Notes: a model not told the origin generated them from the letters alone. Shown: positions 11,545 through 22,885, counted from the first letter of the stretch. The stretch: 64,000 nucleotides of DNA from Epiperipatus broadwayi (GCA_028023455.1 JAQFVV010000012.1:10142499-10206498), one strand, 5' to 3'. Numbers and translations are program-made.

Positions 11545-11705
11545 GTGAGACCTAACCTAAGAGTTAGAAACTAGATTATTAAATAGTTTTAATAAATAAT
11601 TCTGTAAATACTTTTTTTCTTAATCTTGCTCTATTTATGTGAGACCTAACACTTAGAAACTAGATTATTAAATAGTTATAATAAATTATTCTGTAAATAG
11701 TTAGT
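11545..11705. repeat. Two-copy tandem repeat (about 105-bp period)
   Basis: The block from AATCTTGCTCTAT through GAGACCTAAC, AGAAACTAGATTATTAAATAGTT and ATTCTGTAAATA occurs twice in a row. The inverse counterpart at 14460-14585 of the right arm also has two copies, so the duplication predates the inversion. Confidence 0.7.
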
Positions 11706-11956
11706 TTGCATACTGCCCTATAATTAATGCTATAACTAGAATAAAGATTCTCTGTAACAGAACTTATAAACTACAGCAATATTATAATTTTATATTTGTG
11801 ATTTAAGAAGTAACTTATTCACTGTTTTTTAAAAATATTTGTAAAACTAATACGCAATTCAATTCATGTACCACTCTTAATAAATGATGAATTGTGAAAT
11901 CAAGTTATTCCAAGTATAGATAATTTCCCCAACTACTTAAACATTTCTTAATCATG

Positions 11957-12332
11957 TTAGATTTAAAAGTAATATTATAGAAATGGGTTATATTATTATT
12001 AAAAGTTTTTCTAAATAGTTAAATGGTTCAATCTCAGGTAACAAAATATGGATACATTTCTATTTTACCAATTTGTAAGATTAATATACTTTTACTATGA
12101 TAATACATTACTTAAGTAAATACTAAATGAATAACTAAATAAATAGCCCCAAGTTACAAGACAGACGTACACATATTTTAATTAAATCTAATATAAGTTT
12201 ATTGTAATATGATTTAATATAGAGAGCTGAATGGCTCACAAATGATGAGCATCCAGTTTAACTATTTAGAAAGACTTTTAATAATAATATAACCCGTTCA
12301 CAATCTATAATATTACTTTTAAGTCTAATAAA
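11957..12332. mobile_element. MITE-like element with about 70-bp terminal inverted repeats
   Basis: The left end 11957-12026 and right end 12251-12332 are reverse complements, sharing AAAAGTAATATTATAGA, GGGTTATATTATTATTAAAAG and TTTCTAAATAGTTAAA in inverse order. The interior of about 225 bp has no coding potential. The unit lies just inside the left arm of the large inverted structure. I could not define a target duplication, so the superfamily is unknown. Confidence 0.6.
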
Positions 12333-12479
12333 TTAAACAATGTTTACATATTTTTCTGAAGGTTTGTGATGATGGTGTTCTAGCTGTATTTTTATATTGG
12401 ACTATTTCCATCATCTAATATGTGTGTTGAATGTCTTTAGAAAAGTTTAAATTTAGTTAAATATTCAAAATGCATTCAA

Positions 12480-12740
12480 CTGTTAGTAATATCACAGCAA
12501 ACAAATTTAGTAATATCACAGCAAACAGGTTAGTATATGCACTAACTGTTAGTAATATCACAGCAAGCAGGTTAGTATGCGCACACCATTTCGAGAGGTA
12601 TTTTTCTCCCCTCTTCTTCAGCTGTTGTTGGTCTGACCAGTGACAGTACTAGCAAGGGATTCAAACCTGGGTCCTTAGATTCTTGATTATTGAAATTTAA
12701 GTAATGCTGTAAACCAACTGAGCCATCCTGCCAAAGGCAA
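12480..12740 (-). mobile_element. tRNA-derived SINE with tandemly repeated tail
   Basis: On the minus strand a tRNA-like head has an A-box-like GGCTCAGTTGGTTTACAGC and the B box GGTTTGAATCC (about 12658-12668). The body follows, with CTGAAGA (12615-12621), a GAGGGG/CCTCTC stem and GAAA (12589-12592), which is a hammerhead-like arrangement. The 3' tail is three to four copies of a unit containing GCTGTGATATTACTAA. It sits immediately 3' of the PLE frame, so it may be an independent insertion or the normal end of that element. Confidence 0.7.
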
Positions 12741-12763
12741 CAGTATGTAGTAATTTCATATAC

Positions 12764-14153
12764 TTATCTATGAGGTTCCTCCAGATTTCTCCACTTTTTC
12801 CTCAGAGAAAAGTTGATTAGTGGTTTCCATACATTATATATAGTCACACTAGGTTGACTTATGGGATTTTTTGCTATTGTCATGTGAGCAGCTTCTTTAA
12901 ATTTTCTTCTTTGTACCTTTTCTTCTTTATCCAATATTTTTGCATTTTCCCAATCGAATGTATGTTCATTGGTCCATACATGGTCTGCTACCTTAGACAC
13001 ATCTGTTTTCTCTCTTCTAATCAACAGTTTATGTTCTTGCAAGCACTTATGAATGGGACAGCTCGTCTCACCAATATATGTTCTTCCACATTCACATGAA
13101 ATTTCATAGATGCAGTTTTTTCTTTGCAGCATTTCAAGTTTAGGTTTTGTAGATGTTAGAATTCCTCATAGTGTGGTATGGCTCTGGAAAGCTTACCGAT
13201 TGCAGATTTTCCTTAATTTGTCTGCTATTTTTGGAATGTATGGATACACTACAGTACCAATAACTGTCTTTTCTCTTGATGGTTCATTTTGTTGTCTATT
13301 TAATGTTTCCTTAATAACAGCTGATGGATAACCATTTTTCTTAAGAGTTTGTTCTATATAGATCTTTTCCTTTTCCAAATCGCCAGTTTCTGAACAAACT
13401 TCTTTAGCTCTGTTCCACAGTGATAGTATAAATCCATGTTTTGTGTTTCTGGTGTGATTAGATGTATAAGCTAGGTATTTTTCTGTATGTGTAGGTTTTC
13501 GGTAAACTGTAGTTTTGATTTTGCCATGAGGAAGACTTGTCACAAGAACATCTAAGAATGCCAATTTTTGTTCTTGATTTGGTTCTATTGTGAATTTAAT
13601 TGAAGGGGATATATTGTTGATGTGTGTCCAGAAAGTTTGTAGCAATGCTTCACCATGCAGCCATACAACAAATGTATCATCCACATAGCGAAGCCAAACT
13701 TTAGGTGGATAAGGAGTACTTTTTATGGCTGTGGTTTCAAGTTCTTCCTTGTAAATATTGCTAATCAGGGGAGACAATGGTGAGCCCATAGCCATTCCTT
13801 GACTTTGTTGGAAGAATTCTGTGTTATATTGAAAGTATGTTGTTTTTGTACAGAATGTTAATAGTTCCATTATGCTATCAATAGGAAGAGCTGTTCTGGT
13901 TTGTAAACTATTATCACCATTTAATCTTTTCTTTACAATAGACAATGCTTCTTCACATGGTACATTTGTGAATAAACTTTCCACATCAAAGCTTACCAGT
14001 AAGTCAGTTCTTTCAATTTTCATGTTCTTGATTAATTCTACAAAGTGTCTAGAATCCTTAACAAATGATTGGGTCTTGAAATTATCTATACTTGGAATAA
14101 CTTGATTTTGCAATTCATCATTTCTTAAGAGTGGTACATGAATTGCATATTAG
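12764..14153 (-). pseudogene. Broken Penelope-like RT/GIY-YIG ORF (second family)
   Basis: One minus-strand frame carries an RT domain and, after two in-frame stops (TAA at 13193-13195, TGA 24 bases later), a GIY-YIG domain. Counting from residue 1 at 14113, the RT part shows motif A Asp43 (SFDVESLF), motif B AMGSPLSP (108-115), motif C YVDD (143-146) and YRKPTHT, a signature of typical Penelope proteins. The nuclease part (13132-12764) shows CIYEISCECG and TYIGET, but the position normally held by the catalytic Arg before the EH pair is Cys (KCLQEH). A later HTFDW block and Glu are kept. The N-terminal part of the RT is missing, because the frame runs into the noncoding inverted arm at about 14153. 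It is non-functional as it stands. It is clearly diverged from the ORF at 4832-6430. Confidence 0.85.
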
Positions 14154-14295
14154 TTTTACAAATATTTTTAAAAGACATTGAATAAGTTACTTCTTAAATC
14201 ACAAATGTGAAATTATAATATTGCCATAGTTTATAAGTTCTGTTACACAGAGAATCTTTATTTTAATTATAGCATTAATTTTTGGGCTGTATTTA

Positions 14296-14455
14296 GAGTG
14301 ACATCAAATCACCTCATTCTTAAACGAGTTGACCAGTTGAAAGATATTTACTAAGGCTTTAACCTCAAGAATATGCATGTAAAAATGCGATATTAGACAC
14401 CTCTACAGGTCTTAACCACAAGCTTACTATTTAATAATTAGTTTTAACTGTTAGG
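14296..14455 (+). mobile_element. Short insertion carrying the 80-bp conserved motif
   Basis: This part of the right arm is absent from the left arm, so it inserted (or was lost) after the inverted duplication. It contains one copy of the conserved motif at 14351-14426 (CTAAGG, TAACCTC, GCGATATTAG, CCTCTACAGGT, CACAAGCTTAC). Other copies lie in the palindrome at 21388-21804 and at 28055-28132. Confidence 0.55.
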
Positions 14456-14773
14456 TTAGGTCTCACATATATAAAGCAAGATTAAGAAAAAGAATATTTA
14501 CGGAATTATTTATTTATAACTATTTAATAATCTAGTTTCTAACTCTTAGGTTAGGTCTCACATATATAGAGCAAGATTAAAAAAAATGATTTAAAACTTT
14601 AAATAAATAAATAATCGCCACCCTTCATTGACTTTTATACATAGAATTGTTAGAATCTAAATACCATGCCTTGACATGGTGAAGAAGGGGTGTAAGACAA
14701 ACCTTAAAAATAACTTATAAAACTTGTTGTTTCACATTTAAAAATCTTAAACTAAAACGTTTTCACTCTTCTG

Positions 14774-14794
14774 TCTCTCTCTCTCTCTCTCTTG
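14774..14794. repeat. (TC)n microsatellite
   Basis: A run of about 20 bases of CT repeats in the right arm. The left arm has a related purine-rich AGAGAGGAGAG at the matching place. Confidence 0.8.
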
Positions 14795-14918
14795 AGATTT
14801 TAATATAAGGTGAAAATGTAAACAGGTTAATTAATTAGAAATTTCTCCCTCCATCATTCAAGATAAAAACACCTAAATACATTTATAAACTAGATAGATT
14901 CTAAAATTATTGAAATAA

Positions 14919-15140
14919 TTAATCCAGAAGATAGGACGATAATGAATAAATAAAATATACATAAATTATTAGATTAAGATTACAAGCAAGTGAAAGATTA
15001 TTTAAACATATTACTGGCATTAATCGACTGCAGGACTTTACAGCTGGACTTGATGGATTCCGATCTGGGTGGGCAAATAACCATTGTTGAACAAGCTTCT
15101 CTTTGTCACTAATGGAGATATCTAAGATAGAATGTCCCAA
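14919..15140 (-). other. Open frame of unknown meaning inside the right arm
   Basis: A 73-codon minus-strand frame contains the charged, helix-like segment SDKEKLVQQWLFAHPDRNP. The first half is not low in complexity, unlike its surroundings. The matching stretch of the left arm (about 10985-11070) has a 2-bp deletion and does not keep the frame. It loosely recalls helix-turn-helix proteins, but I do not recognise a family, and it may be a coding remnant or chance. Confidence 0.3.
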
Positions 15141-16006
15141 TATGATTTTGCCAGGATAGAAAATTGGTAATATTTCTTCATGGCATAGTTCTATAAATCT
15201 ATTTTAAAAACTTTCTAAAATGTAACTTTTTAATGATTTTTCCTGTAACTGTAATCAGTTATAATTTAAACTTTCCTATTTTCTATTCTATTTATTTTAT
15301 TTCATTTCTATATTCATATATTATGATATGCCATAATTTCAAAGCAGAGAATAATTTAATAAATTTTTGGGAAAGACAATTAGAAACTCTCACTGCATAA
15401 TTTTTATGTGGGAAAGAGAGTTGTGTTTCATGTATTTAACTGATTTTTGTGTTTTAATTTTTATTTGGAAGGTGGTGTTTGTGTTTTATGTATTTAATCG
15501 ATTTTTTATTTCCTTTTGATCGATTTGGATGTGTTTCCTTAGGCATTTTAATTTTACATCAATTTAACCAATTTTTGCATTTTAATTTTTATGTAAGGGG
15601 GGTGTTTGTGTTTTATGTATTTAACTGATTTTTTTATTTGATTTTTTACTTACTTTTACTGACTTCAGTGACTTTTTTAAATGTCTTAACATAGGCATCT
15701 TAATTTTACATCGATTTAACTGATTTTTGCGTTTTAATTTGTTATGTGGAAGGTGTTTATGTTTTATGTATTAACCGATTTTCTTACTTGATTTTTTTAC
15801 TTACTTTTAATCGATTTGGATGTCTTTGTCTTGTGTTTTAATTTTACCGACTGCAGTGATTTTTTGGATGTCTTGCCTTAGGCATTTTAATTTTACATCA
15901 ATTTCAGTGATTTTTGGTTAAAAAAATTATCACTTGCATGTTTCTTGGTTGTTCTTAATGGTACTGCAACAGTGCCTAGCGGCCACAGTATGCATAACCA
16001 ACAACT

Positions 16007-17116
16007 ACCTAACAAATATATTTAAAAGCAGAAATAATTTCTATAAGTAATGATTTAAATGTAATGTATGCATTTTAAAGCCAGTATTGTATTTTTAAAC
16101 ATAATATCTTTCCTGGTAAATTTTGAAATCAAGTAATCAATGATTTCAGCATCAGAATGATGAAAACATTTGATGAATGAAGGTAAATGCAAGTATACAC
16201 TTCTTCATCATGATAAATGAAACCATTTTAACAAGACTTGTGAAACTAACCACAGCATCAATCATAATAGATGTGATCTTGACATGATATTAAAAAAAAG
16301 ACTTTGTGAAATGGTTTATAACATAACTGGATTTTTCTTTATAGAATTTTTTTAATGTTTATTATATAAATATTACTAAAAATAGTTTTTCACATAGTAA
16401 GGGTAGCTTACAATCCAACCATTGTTCATTCTCACTACACAATCGAACTCATTTATAATGTAAAATTAGTCAATAGGTGGTTGAACATGTATTTTCATTT
16501 TATGGAATAAATAAACCCATATATATACACAACAAATACTTATTTTTCATTAAATTAAAGAAATATCATGATAGATTAGTTTCACTTATCTAACAGAAAG
16601 ATAAAAATACTAATTAAAAAAAATCATACTAATACAAATAATGAATTCCATTAAATGTATTTATATATCATTATATAAGACTTAGACATGGTAATGACTT
16701 AATGTCAAACCAGTCCCTAGGTAAATAAATGTGTATGATGAAAACATAATTCTACTACATAATTTTATATTACTTACAATCAATATAATACATAAAACAA
16801 TAGGATTCACACAGTGATGGAAAAGGAAATAAAATGCAAGTATACTAAACAATAGGAGCCCAGTCCAGTATAAAAAACAAACCTAGTTCATTTCCATCGT
16901 CTTTCTCTATTTTCAAAAGGATACAAAAGCTGTATGTTAACATCTGAAAATTGAATGTTTGAATCTAAGCAAACATGGATGACTTCTTCAAACACTCCAA
17001 ATTATTCATTTGATCATTGTAATGCAAATTGCAAGAAACTATAGCTGATGTTTAAACAGAAAACATTCTAATGGATTCATGCAGTTGGATAAAATAATTG
17101 AACTGATTTACATAGA
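16007..17116. other. AT-rich spacer, nothing recognised
   Basis: No frame with a domain and no clear repeat boundary is seen between the large inverted structure and the SINE at 17117. Confidence 0.5.
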
Positions 17117-17300
17117 TTTTGGTGGCTTAGTGGTTAGCATAGCTGCCTTCCAAGCCACTGGCTTGGGTTCGCTTCCCAGTCAATGCATTTACATATGGGA
17201 AAAAAACTAATGATTACATTTGTTTACTCAGTGTGGATGACTAATATTCTAGCATGAATGTTCATTTCTATCAACCATAGGTAACTTGTACATAGTTAAG
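17117..17300 (+). mobile_element. tRNA-derived SINE
   Basis: A tRNA-like head has an A-box-like TGGCTTAGTGGTTAGCAT and the B box GGGTTCGCTTCCC (17165-17177), followed by CAATGCATTTACATATGGG and an A-rich run. It resembles the head at 60639-60716, so the two probably belong to one family. The 3' limit is uncertain. Confidence 0.65.
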
Positions 17301-17479
17301 GGAGGGGGTCCTCAAAGAAGATGGAACCTCTACAATTGGAATTGATCTATGAAGATATTACATTAAACTTTTGGCAGCACCATAAGATAGGAAACTAAGA
17401 GCACTTGGCCATAACTTTAAGCAACTTAAGGACAAGATAGACAACAGAAACTAAAACATTCCCGGACAGGACCACTCTT

Positions 17480-18250
17480 TAAGAAACTGGTGGATAATGC
17501 AACCAAGATACAGGATCAGATTGACAAGTTAGATGAGGCTCTCAACAAGAAAATGGTAATGATTGAGTCTCAGCTGTGTCAAAGGACAACCATGGAAATC
17601 CAACAAACCAGAATTGACTCAATAACCCAAAATAATAGGGAAGAATGGAGCAACAGGAAAAATCACTTGGAGGTTGCCCTCAAAAATTTGGCAGAAGATG
17701 AGTGATCCTTGTGATGAATGTACTCTCCCATATCACATAATATCTAAGAGGAAAAATTACCTTTTTAACTTTAATTTAGAAGAATTAGTCCCTAATACTT
17801 ATCAGGACAATCCTGAAAACCATGTACTGATCTCACAGATAAATACCCTGGAAATGAATAAGATGCATACCCACCCAGCCCAATTCAGTGCAATTAAACA
17901 GTTTGTAAGATTAAAAATATTTAAGAGAGCATCAGTAAAGACCCTATGGAGCATCTTAAGAGCCTCAATATTTACTTTTCAGTGAAGCAAAATTTATCAG
18001 AAAGAGAGATGGTAATCACTGTGTACAGCCACCTTCAATGAGATGCACTGATGTAGTGGAAATCATAATTTCAAGCCCCATCCACCTTCAACAACTACAA
18101 AATGTTCTTAGTCAAGAATTTCTGAAATAGAGATAGGCAACAGGCACCTTTGTCCCAGCTGTTACAGAAGTACAGGTCAACATCAGGAGACTTTGACAAA
18201 GTTCTTTTGCCACCAGGTCACAAAGTTAATAACACTTAACACCTACCATC
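17480..18250 (+). pseudogene. Probable gag region of the Ty3/Gypsy remnant
   Basis: Two overlapping frames, 17490-17705 and 17674-17985, encode an acidic, coiled-coil-like stretch and a following segment without a recognisable fold. Their position directly 5' of a retroviral-type protease suggests gag, but no zinc knuckle or capsid motif is visible. Assignment rests on position only. Confidence 0.4.
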
Positions 18251-18779
18251 TGAGAAAAAGTGAAATTATAAGAATAAAAAAGAATTTGCCACTTAAAATA
18301 GAGCAATCGCTATTATGTACCAGTGCTAAAAACATTGAGGGTAGCTGAATTCCTCAACAACATAGACCCGAACAATACCAACCTGTAAACAGGGTGCCTG
18401 AGTAAAAAAAAGAAGAGGCCACTGTCAACATCATTTTCTTCAAAAAAATGAAAAATAACAATGATACCAGCCATAGCAGAGAAAAATCTTTACAAAGAAA
18501 CCCTCCATACATATAGTCATCCAAAAAACCCAAACGAGTATTGACCAAATAGGGGTGAGCCCCAGTCATAGTCCAGGAAAGCTGGAAAACCAGGGTGCAG
18601 TAATTACATACCCACAATACTGAAAAAAACTAGAAAGGTGCTTGAGGCTAACCTCACTTTAAGAAATCCTCACCTTAAGAAACCAAAATGACCCTAGGAA
18701 CATGAACCAAACTCCTGATCAAGAAATTACTAATATGATGTTTTCTTGAAAAAATAAAGCACTGAACTTTGCTTTGCAA

Positions 18780-19160
18780 AGCTGCCCCTTGAGAGAGGTT
18801 CTGTTCAAGGGCTTGCTGGTTAAAGCACTGTTAGATTCTGGTAGCCAGATTTCAGTTGTGTCAGATAAATTCTACTGAGATCCTGACCAAAAATCCCCAA
18901 CATCAAGACATTACCATTGAAATCTATTCAGGGTTCCATGGCTGATAGTAGGAAAGCTAAACTAATGCAAAAGCAAATCTGGGTTGAGATATGGCCAAAC
19001 AATCTTGTATTAAGTGTTTTAATACTGAATAGCCTAATACATGATATCATTCTAGGGGCAGAGTTCCTACATTTGAACAGCTTCATTATTGATATCTCTG
19101 ACAAAACAGTTAAAATAAATAGTCTTAGCGATGACATTACTTCTGAGATATAATCTACCT
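18780..19160 (+). pseudogene. Ty3/Gypsy aspartic protease remnant
   Basis: The active-site motif LLDSGSQIS is encoded at about 18830-18855. After a stop and a frame change, a second part (from 18917) contains ILGAEFL, matching the conserved ILGxDFL near the C terminus of retroviral-type proteases. At least one frameshift and one stop separate them, so the enzyme is dead. Confidence 0.7.
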
Positions 19161-19289
19161 GAAGTTGATTGTATTATATCACAATATCCCAGAAGTACTC
19201 ATAGATAACAAACTCGCAGTACAATTTGCTTGGAAGCAATGATGCATTGAAATTTTGATCTGTTATTAATGAATTTAGCTTGATTTTTT

Positions 19290-20535
19290 TCAGACATACC
19301 AAGAGCAATAGATGGATTCCAACTGAGAATTAGATTAGTACATGATCAACCATTTCAATCTAAATCATACCCTATTCTATAGCAATATTGTGAAAAAATA
19401 TTCAAACAGATTAATAAAATGCTAGATTGGGGGATCATTTCCAAATTCTCTTCACCTTACTGTAATCCAGTTGTAACTAAAGAAAAAAGATGGGTTGATG
19501 ACATTTTGCTTGGATGCTAGACAACTAAACAAAATTACAGTCCCTGATAGAAACATTCCACCACTATACATGAACTATTCATGAGATTTAGAAACAAGAT
19601 GTTTTTCACTTTCGAACTAACATCCAGCTATTGGTAGATTGAACTCCATCCTCAAGATTGCCAATACACTGCCTTCCGATATAAGGGTTTTACATATCAG
19701 TTCAATAGAATGTCTTCTGATTGATAAATAGTGGTGCTGGTTTGATTAGATGTTTTGATAAGACCCTATATCTCCTGAGGTTAAAGAGATCATGACTAGT
19801 CTGCTACAATTGAAGAACATCTTCAACATCTCACTTTTTTAGAGTGGTACAAAAAAGGGATCAAACTCAACTTCAAGAAGATTACTCTAGTTTCAAACCA
19901 GGTAGTTTTACTAGGTCATATCATTAGTTGCAATGGGATAAGGCCTCATCTGGAGAAGATCAGTGCTATTCAAAACTTTTCTAAACCAACCAAAGGAAAA
20001 CAGATCATTTTTAGGTCTGTGTAACTTTTACAATTGTTAAAAGTAATTAGAAAAGATGAGTGATGGAATTAAACCAAGGAACAGGACAAGGCATTTCAGA
20101 ATATTAAAACAGGGTTCTTAAAGAAAATCATGTTACTCTTCCCTGATTTCAATAAATCATTTATTGTTCAAACAGACAGTAGTTGTTTCAGATTAGGGAT
20201 GCTATCCGAGAACCAGGAATGGCCAGTCTGGTGTCCTCTATTTTATCAGTTGCTCCTGAACCATTCAGAAAATAAATTACATGATTACCAAAAAGGAAGC
20301 ACTAGAAATAGTGTGGGCCTTTCAAAAGTTTCAACAGATGCTACTCGGATCGGAGATGATAGTGATCACAGACAACAAACACCTCAATTTCCTGAATCAC
20401 AGTTACCTGACCAATAATTGTCTAGTCAGATGGAGTTTGCTGTTACAGAAATTCAATTATCTGTGCAATATTGTAAAGGATCCAAGAATTTGTGGCTGAT
20501 GTGCTTATGTCAGAACAGAATCGTTTGCCAATTAA
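19290..20535 (+). pseudogene. Ty3/Gypsy reverse transcriptase and RNase H remnant
   Basis: Translated pieces in all three plus frames follow the Ty3/Gypsy order. They include a finger segment near 19340-19470 with MLDWGIISK and SPYCNPVV, a palm segment near 19630, VVLLGHIIS near 19900 (LGHxIS, connection side), and SFIVQTDSS near 20160 at the start of RNase H. ITDNKHLNFL and VRWSLLLQKFNY follow near 20360-20450 at its end. Many stops and frameshifts make it non-functional. Integrase is missing: recognisable sequence stops at about 20535 and A/T-rich DNA follows. No LTRs were found. It was annotated from motifs only, with no attempt at reconstruction. Confidence 0.8.
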
Positions 20536-21387
20536 AAAAGAATTATTTAAATTTTCTACACTAAGATTTTTTTTAAAATATGTTTATTTTTTTTAAAAAA
20601 AAAAAAAAACTTAAGAAATTTGAAATTATGATAATAAAATTTTTTTTTTTACATAACAATAAAAAGGAAACTACAATGATTACACTCTATCATACACCAT
20701 AGTACAAAACTTTTATGTTTTTTTATATAATTTTAAAATGCAATTATAAAATTTAAAACAGAATTTTATACCTTTATGATCATGTCATAAAAATTCCTTC
20801 ACATTTAAAAAATGAAATTTTAATTAAGATAGATTTTATTAATTACCTTTTTTTAATTTTAATGGCTTGAATATAATTGTCCAATAACAAAAATCTTATT
20901 GTTCTCATTATGGTTTTCACTTTATTCATGTTTTTTCTATATTTGGATAATTCAAATATAATTTTTAATGATATTTTCACTGATATATATATATTTCTAA
21001 TAAATCAAATACAATTTATTTATTCATATCATAGATTAAATGTTTTAATGCTAAAATAAAATGTTGAATTATTAATTCAAATTATCACTGGAGGAAGATT
21101 AATTTTTAAACTTTTACTTGTATCTAAATACTAAATTTTTATTTTATTTAAATTTAACCCCTTTTTAATATTTGATATATAAGTTGTACATATATACATA
21201 TAAATACTACTTTTATATATTCTTTTAAAAATATTATTTTTAAAATACTATTGTAATTATCATTAAATTTTTCATATAAACTAAATTATAATAACATAAA
21301 TATTCAGAATATATTATTTCACTTAAATTATTTTTTAAAAAATTGTAATTCATCTGCTCCCCCCCCCCCCTTATTTACTATAATATT
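20536..21387. other. AT-rich spacer with poly-A/T runs and a C10-11 tract
   Basis: Poly-T/poly-A tracts at 20568-20607 and 20638-20651, and a poly-C tract at 21359-21370 just outside the palindrome. Nothing else is recognised. Confidence 0.5.
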
Positions 21388-21804
21388 TAAGTAATATTTA
21401 CTGAGGCTATAACCTCGAGAATATGCGTGTAAAATGCGATAGTAGGGACCTCTACAGGTGTTTAACTACAAGCTTACGCTGTGGAAGAAAAGAAGGGAAC
21501 CCTTCTTTACTTCAACCTACTTTCTATTTAAATAGGTGAAACTGAGATGGTTAGATCTGCAAGCGTGAAGCTATTTAATACTTCACTGATTAAGTCCACA
21601 TTTCTTATTACACATTAATAGCTTCACACTTGCAGATCTAACTGCTTCAGCTTCACCTATTTAAATAAAAAGTAGGTTGAAATAAAGAAGGGTTCCCCTC
21701 TTTTCTTCCATAGCGTAAGCTTGTGGTTAAACACCTGTAGAGGTCCCTACTATCGCATTTTACATGCCAATTCTCGAGGTTATAGCCTCAGTAAATATTA
21801 CTTA
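21388..21804. mobile_element. Long palindromic (fold-back) element with about 190-bp arms
   Basis: The whole element is an imperfect palindrome from TAAGTAATATTTACTGAGG (left) to its reverse complement (right), with a loop of about 35 bases near 21590. Each outer end carries the 80-bp conserved motif. Further in, each arm repeats GTGGAAGAAAAG, AAGAAGGGAACCCTTC, CTATTTAAATAGGTGAA and AGATCTGCAAGCGTGAAGC, with a few differences between arms. Fold-back MITEs have this architecture. The 8-11 bases outside the arms are similar but not a convincing target duplication. Confidence 0.8.
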
Positions 21805-22885
21805 CATAATCAATATGCGTTTAATAAATTTGTAATATTTAAAAAAAACGGTTAAAGATTAGAATTTTTAATAATGGTATCAATAACAATAGTTTAAATT
21901 ATTAATTATAAATAATATAAAAGAAGGATTAATACTTATGATGATATTCTAAACATAAGAATTTATTAAAATTATATAATTCAGTGATAAAGTAATGTCA
22001 AATATATCAAGAACAGGTAATAATGCTTTGATTGCAGAACTTGTCATAGGATAGAGAATACCATATAAATACAAAACCCTACAAGTTAATGTAGTTATCC
22101 ATCAATTAATAAATATCAAATTAATATTTCTGTTATATTAATAGATTTGTCAAATAGTTAAATTTTTAAAAGCAAAAATGTTTTAACAGTATTTTGGCAG
22201 AATCAGCAAATAATCACATTAATTGTCTTTTTGTCAATAAAAAAAAAGTTCATATAATTCTAAATACAAAGTGTTGTGATAATGAACTATGATACGGAAA
22301 AGCAATTAATAGAAATAACCAGAAACCCTGATTAAGTAGATTTGCATATAAGTGTCTACAAAGTATTGATACAATAATCTTGATTGCTAGATGTACATCT
22401 AGCAAAGAATTTGATATACATTTACTCACAAGTGCATAACAATTAAAGAGCGAATATCATCTGTATATCTTCCTAATTAGACTACTGCTCTCAACAATGA
22501 CTAAGTATTGGTTATTCATCAATTCTCTATTGATTATAAAATCAGTCTATAAATACATTATCACTTACCAATAAACTAAACTAATCAAAACGTTTATATA
22601 TATATATATATTCTAATATATATATATTCTAACCCAGTAAAAAATAACCTCTGTTTTATTCTGTAATTATTTACTAGTTTAGTTTGCACTAATTTTTCAG
22701 GTTGGAAATTAAGGCAACCCAAAATAAAGCAACATATTTACTAATTTGCCAATATGATCTAAAATACCTTTCATATAATACAATTGTACATTCAATTCTC
22801 TTAAGCCATGCCACGATTGTAATAACAACAATAATTGATCACTTATTAATTTAAAGAATAATTATAATAATATTAATCTCAGGGT
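21805..22885. other. AT-rich spacer, nothing recognised
   Basis: A/T-rich with a short (AT)n run near 22590-22625. No coding or repeat structure is supported. Confidence 0.5.

Larger units (their letters stand above)
10106..16006. repeat. 5.9-kb inverted structure with 1.8-1.9-kb arms
   Basis: The left arm 10106-11927 and right arm 14078-16006 are reverse complements, with matching landmarks at both ends and throughout. Matching pairs include GCATACTGTGGCC near 10121 and 15990, CCAGATCGGAATC near 11033 and 15060, and TGAGACCTAAC near 11548 and 14470. The inner ends of both arms include the first codons of the broken PLE frame, so the junction of PLE to noncoding DNA existed before the inversion arose. 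Each arm holds its own internal tandem duplications. The 2.1-kb centre carries a MITE-like element, a SINE and the rest of the PLE. Inverted LTR-like repeats are known in Penelope elements, and this may be one, or a head-to-head double insertion. Confidence 0.8.

Noticed and set aside
13872-14105. Plus-strand frame opposite the PLE RT
   Set aside because: It is the antisense shadow of the RT coding sequence; the RT motifs are on the minus strand.
17117-17186. Functional tRNA gene
   Set aside because: A and B boxes are present, but the sequence continues into a repeat body and resembles the head at 60639.
18354-18617. Minus-strand 87-codon frame within the Gypsy remnant
   Set aside because: No domain, and it lies antisense to the retroelement between gag-like and protease pieces.
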